NCBI GenBank assembly: GCA_041859375.1
Contig: JBHEKP010000190.1
Span: 1 to 7,910, forward strand
Origin: JBHEKP01 sp041859375
GTDB lineage: Bacteria > Hydrogenedentota > Hydrogenedentia > Hydrogenedentales > CAITNO01
Direction: 5' to 3'
DNA: 7,910 bases
The translations under genes were made by a program, and so were the position numbers. Of this stretch, positions 6,394 to 7,910 are shown piece by piece. The first letter of the stretch is position 1. Each line of letters opens with the position of its first letter. The notes under the pieces are model-generated. The model was not told the origin of the DNA. It made no database searches and worked only from the letters and a program-made list of their open reading frames with translations.

Positions 6394-6423
6394 ATTGTAG
6401 CGCGTTGCCGGTCTTGTTGCCAG
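6394..6423 (-). promoter_or_regulatory. Candidate promoter of the secreted acidic-linker protein gene
   Basis: On the minus strand TACAAT (6399 to 6394) is preceded, 18 nt upstream, by CTGGCA (6423 to 6418; 4 of 6 matches to TTGACA). TACAAT is followed by GGGCGGC, as at the smpB promoter. The predicted start near 6387 gives a leader of about 70 nt before ATG 6314. Because this copy lies well away from the preferred start codon, it supports reading the motif as a -10 box rather than as a start-codon context. Confidence 0.5.
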
Positions 6424-6467
6424 TCCGGTCAACCGCGCGGGGACACACCGGTCCCCTTGTAATTCAT

Positions 6468-6500
6468 CTCAAAACGGCCTGTTTGGTTTCCAACCGGGCC
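6468..6500 (-). terminator. Intrinsic terminator downstream of panE
   Basis: On the minus strand the arms 6500-6490 and 6486-6476 form an 11-bp stem with one wobble pair and one mismatch, closed by a 3-nt loop and followed by GTTTTGAG. It sits about 30 nt past the panE stop. A second perfect palindrome, CCCGCGCGCGGG at 6509-6520, followed on the minus strand by GCGATTTT, lies between them and may add to termination. Confidence 0.6.
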
Positions 6501-6529
6501 AAAATCGCCCCGCGCGCGGGCTCTTCCCC

Positions 6530-7480
6530 TCACAAAGAACCCAAAAGAACCGCCTCGCGGGCGTGAACCATCCCGGTGAGCAGGGTGTTCACCGGCGCGG
6601 GAACGCCCGCATCAAGGCCAAAACGCGCGATGGCCCCGTTGAGCGCCTCGATTTCGGTGCGGCGGCGGCGGCTGAAATCCTCATGCATGCTGGCATAGTG
6701 GGCGGCGGTGGGGGGCACCAGTTTCCCGTAAAACAATTCACGGTAGGCGCCGGGGGTGTCCGGCTCAAGCAGCACGCCGCGCGCGCGGCCCACGGCGTAG
6801 ATCTCGTCAATCACCGCGTCCATCATGGCGCGCGCCTCGGGAATTTCCGGCAGCCGCCCGTAGGGCGCGTCCAGCAGGGCGGAGAGCGGGTTCAGGGCGC
6901 AGTTGTAGGCGACCTTGGCCCAGAGCACCGACTCGATGCGGTCCGTGTGCACCGTGGGCAGCCCCGCCGCGTCCATGGCGGCGGCCAGCCCGCGCACGCG
7001 GGCGTCGGGCCCTTCGGGCCGGGGCACGCCGAGCGCCGTGGGCTGGGCGATGACCGTCACCTCCGCCGCGCCGGGCGCGGTGAGGCGCACGCCGAAAATG
7101 GCGCGGGCGGCGGCGGTGCGCCCCCAGCCGAAACGGGCCGCGGCCTGTTCAAAATTGCCCAGGCCGTTCTGATATGCCACCACCACCGTGTCCGGACCAA
7201 CCACCGGGGCAACCGCCTCCAGCGCGGCGGCCGTGTCGTAGGATTTCACCGTGATAAAAACCGCGTCAAAGGGGGCGTTGCCCAGTTCGGACACCCGCTC
7301 CACGGCGGTGATGCCGCGCACCAGATGGTCGCCCCAGATGCCGGTGACGCGCAGGCCGCCCTCCGCCACGGCGCGCATGTGGGCGGCGCGCCCGACCATG
7401 GCCACGCCGTGGCCCGCCCGCGCCATGAACCCGCCCACGGCGGAGCCCAGCGAACCCGCGCCCATGATCAATATCCGCAT
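6530..7480 (-). CDS. panE: 2-dehydropantoate 2-reductase (ketopantoate reductase)
   Basis: This cytoplasmic enzyme reduces 2-dehydropantoate to pantoate with NADPH, a step in pantothenate and CoA synthesis. The 316-residue length is usual. It opens with the Rossmann motif MRILIMGAGSLGS (dinucleotide loop 7-12). Arg31 is at the position that selects NADPH. TVKSYD (78-82) and AYQNGLGN (102-109) line the cofactor and substrate cleft. The C-terminal domain has KVAYNCALNPLSAL, in which Lys189, Asn193 and Asn197 align with the E. coli PanE catalytic Lys176, Asn180 and Asn184. RRRTEIEALNG carries Glu276, equivalent to E. coli Glu256. All key residues are present, so it should be active, though the PanE/ApbA family includes paralogues acting on other 2-oxo acids. 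ATG 7480 has GGAGG 7 nt upstream. It follows the rnk terminator by about 20 nt, and I found no clear promoter of its own. Confidence 0.93.
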   Translation of the reverse strand: MRILIMGAGSLGSAVGGFMARAGHGVAMVGRAAHMRAVAEGGLRVTGIWGDHLVRGITAVERVSELGNAPFDAVFITVKSYDTAAALEAVAPVVGPDTVVVAYQNGLGNFEQAAARFGWGRTAAARAIFGVRLTAPGAAEVTVIAQPTALGVPRPEGPDARVRGLAAAMDAAGLPTVHTDRIESVLWAKVAYNCALNPLSALLDAPYGRLPEIPEARAMMDAVIDEIYAVGRARGVLLEPDTPGAYRELFYGKLVPPTAAHYASMHEDFSRRRRTEIEALNGAIARFGLDAGVPAPVNTLLTGMVHAREAVLLGSL

Positions 7481-7500
7481 CCGTCAACCTCCGCCGCGCC

Positions 7501-7540
7501 AAAGAAAAGGGCCGCCGGAACAACCAGGCCCCGGCGGCCC
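7501..7540 (-). terminator. Intrinsic terminator downstream of rnk
   Basis: GGGCCGCCGG (7509-7518) and CCGGCGGCCC (7531-7540) form a perfect 10-bp GC stem with a 12-nt loop. On the minus strand it is followed directly by TTTTCTTT (7508 to 7501), a standard rho-independent terminator for the Rnk-like gene. On the plus strand TTATTAT follows, so it may also stop transcription coming from the left. Confidence 0.85.
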
Positions 7541-7568
7541 TTATTATCACGGAAACAGGCGGGCCGCT

Positions 7569-7910
7569 TCACAAAAACGAGTGCCCCGCCGCCTCGGGCT
7601 GGTAGACGATGTCCGCGATGCGCGCCCGTTCCGGGCCCGTCGCGCCCTCGTATTCCAGCATGTCGCCCACCCGCGCGCCCAGCAGCGCCGTGCCCATCGG
7701 CGAAAGCACCGACACCCGGTCCGCGCCGCCCTCGATGAAGCCCGGATAAACCAGCGTGCACAGGCGCTGGCGGCCCGTCTCCACATCCTCAAGCATCACG
7801 CTCGTGTTCATCGTCACGATGTCGTCCGGCACCTCGCCGTCATGGAGCACCCGCGCGTGGCGCAGCTCCTCGTGCAGCCGGCGCACCGACTCCCATGACT
7901 CCTCGTCCAT
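7569..7910 (-). CDS. rnk: Rnk-like regulator of nucleoside diphosphate kinase, GreA/GreB C-terminal domain (probably 5'-partial)
   Basis: The visible 113 residues match E. coli Rnk, a small RNA-polymerase-binding protein of the GreA/GreB fold. Shared motifs are DDIVTMNTSV (30-39), CTLVYPG (51-57), SVLSPMGTALLGARVGD (67-83) and the end YQPEAAG (103-109), nearly identical to the Rnk C-terminus. The domain is the FKBP-like C-terminal half of Gre factors. Like Rnk, it has only a short N-terminal helical part (ESVRRLHEELRHARVL) in place of the long Gre coiled coil, so transcript-cleavage activity is not expected. Compared with E. coli Rnk, about 20 N-terminal residues are missing, and the first visible Met codon is exactly at the window edge. 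The gene therefore probably continues to the right, although a short complete version starting at this Met is possible. A strong terminator follows the stop codon. Confidence 0.88.
   Translation of the reverse strand: MDEESWESVRRLHEELRHARVLHDGEVPDDIVTMNTSVMLEDVETGRQRLCTLVYPGFIEGGADRVSVLSPMGTALLGARVGDMLEYEGATGPERARIADIVYQPEAAGHSFL

Noticed and set aside
6439..6456. Perfect inverted repeat GGGGAC-N6-GTCCCC between the panE terminator and the next promoter
   Set aside because: No T-run follows on either strand. It could be an operator for the gene reading left, but with one copy and no known regulator I could not support it.
5551..6462. 303-codon plus-strand frame with a long Ser-Pro repeat, opposite the secreted protein gene
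   Set aside because: The Ser-Pro repeat is simply the antisense of the Glu-Gly repeat. The minus frame has a signal peptide, ribosome site and folded-domain motifs, while the plus frame has none.
6563..7738. 391-codon plus-strand open frame across panE and the rnk terminator
   Set aside because: It runs antisense through two well-recognised genes and a terminator, and its product is low-complexity.

Overview
The window is about 7.9 kb of GC-rich bacterial chromosome carrying eight protein-coding genes. I saw no RNA genes, insertion sequences, phage genes or CRISPR arrays. The organism cannot be named with certainty. Two secreted proteins suggest a Gram-negative lineage from a poorly cultured phylum. 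One has a Glu-Gly-Glu-Gly linker and a C-terminal Cys/transmembrane/Arg sorting-like tail, and the other is a large carbohydrate-enzyme-like protein. My best guess, with low confidence, is something like Candidatus Hydrogenedentes or another planctomycete- or lentisphaera-like environmental genome.

Left part, plus strand. smpB (tmRNA-binding trans-translation factor) is followed after 9 nt by a hotdog-fold acyl-CoA thioesterase. The thioesterase stop codon overlaps the start of a 33-residue, extremely hydrophobic and aromatic ORF with its own strong ribosome binding site. These three look like one operon. A separate promoter then drives a large exported protein: a putative catalytic domain (possibly GH98-like), a fibronectin-III-like domain and an NTF2-like C-terminal domain. 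Next comes a compact soluble Ser/Thr protein kinase with its own promoter.

Right part, minus strand. A secreted 576-residue protein converges on the kinase, with only 6 nt between the two stop codons. Upstream of it are a ketopantoate reductase (panE-like) and the C-terminal part of a Rnk-like, GreA/GreB-fold regulator running off the right edge. The panE and rnk genes each end in a recognisable hairpin terminator.

The genes do not form one pathway. They mix housekeeping functions (trans-translation rescue, pantothenate/CoA synthesis, thioester hydrolysis, transcription-factor-like regulation) with envelope or export functions and signalling.

The two least-explained items are the 33-residue hydrophobic ORF and a short motif, TACAATG followed by GCGG. 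By my reading the hexamer TACAAT occurs only three times in the window on either strand, each time just upstream of or at a gene start. It is probably the -10 promoter element of this organism.
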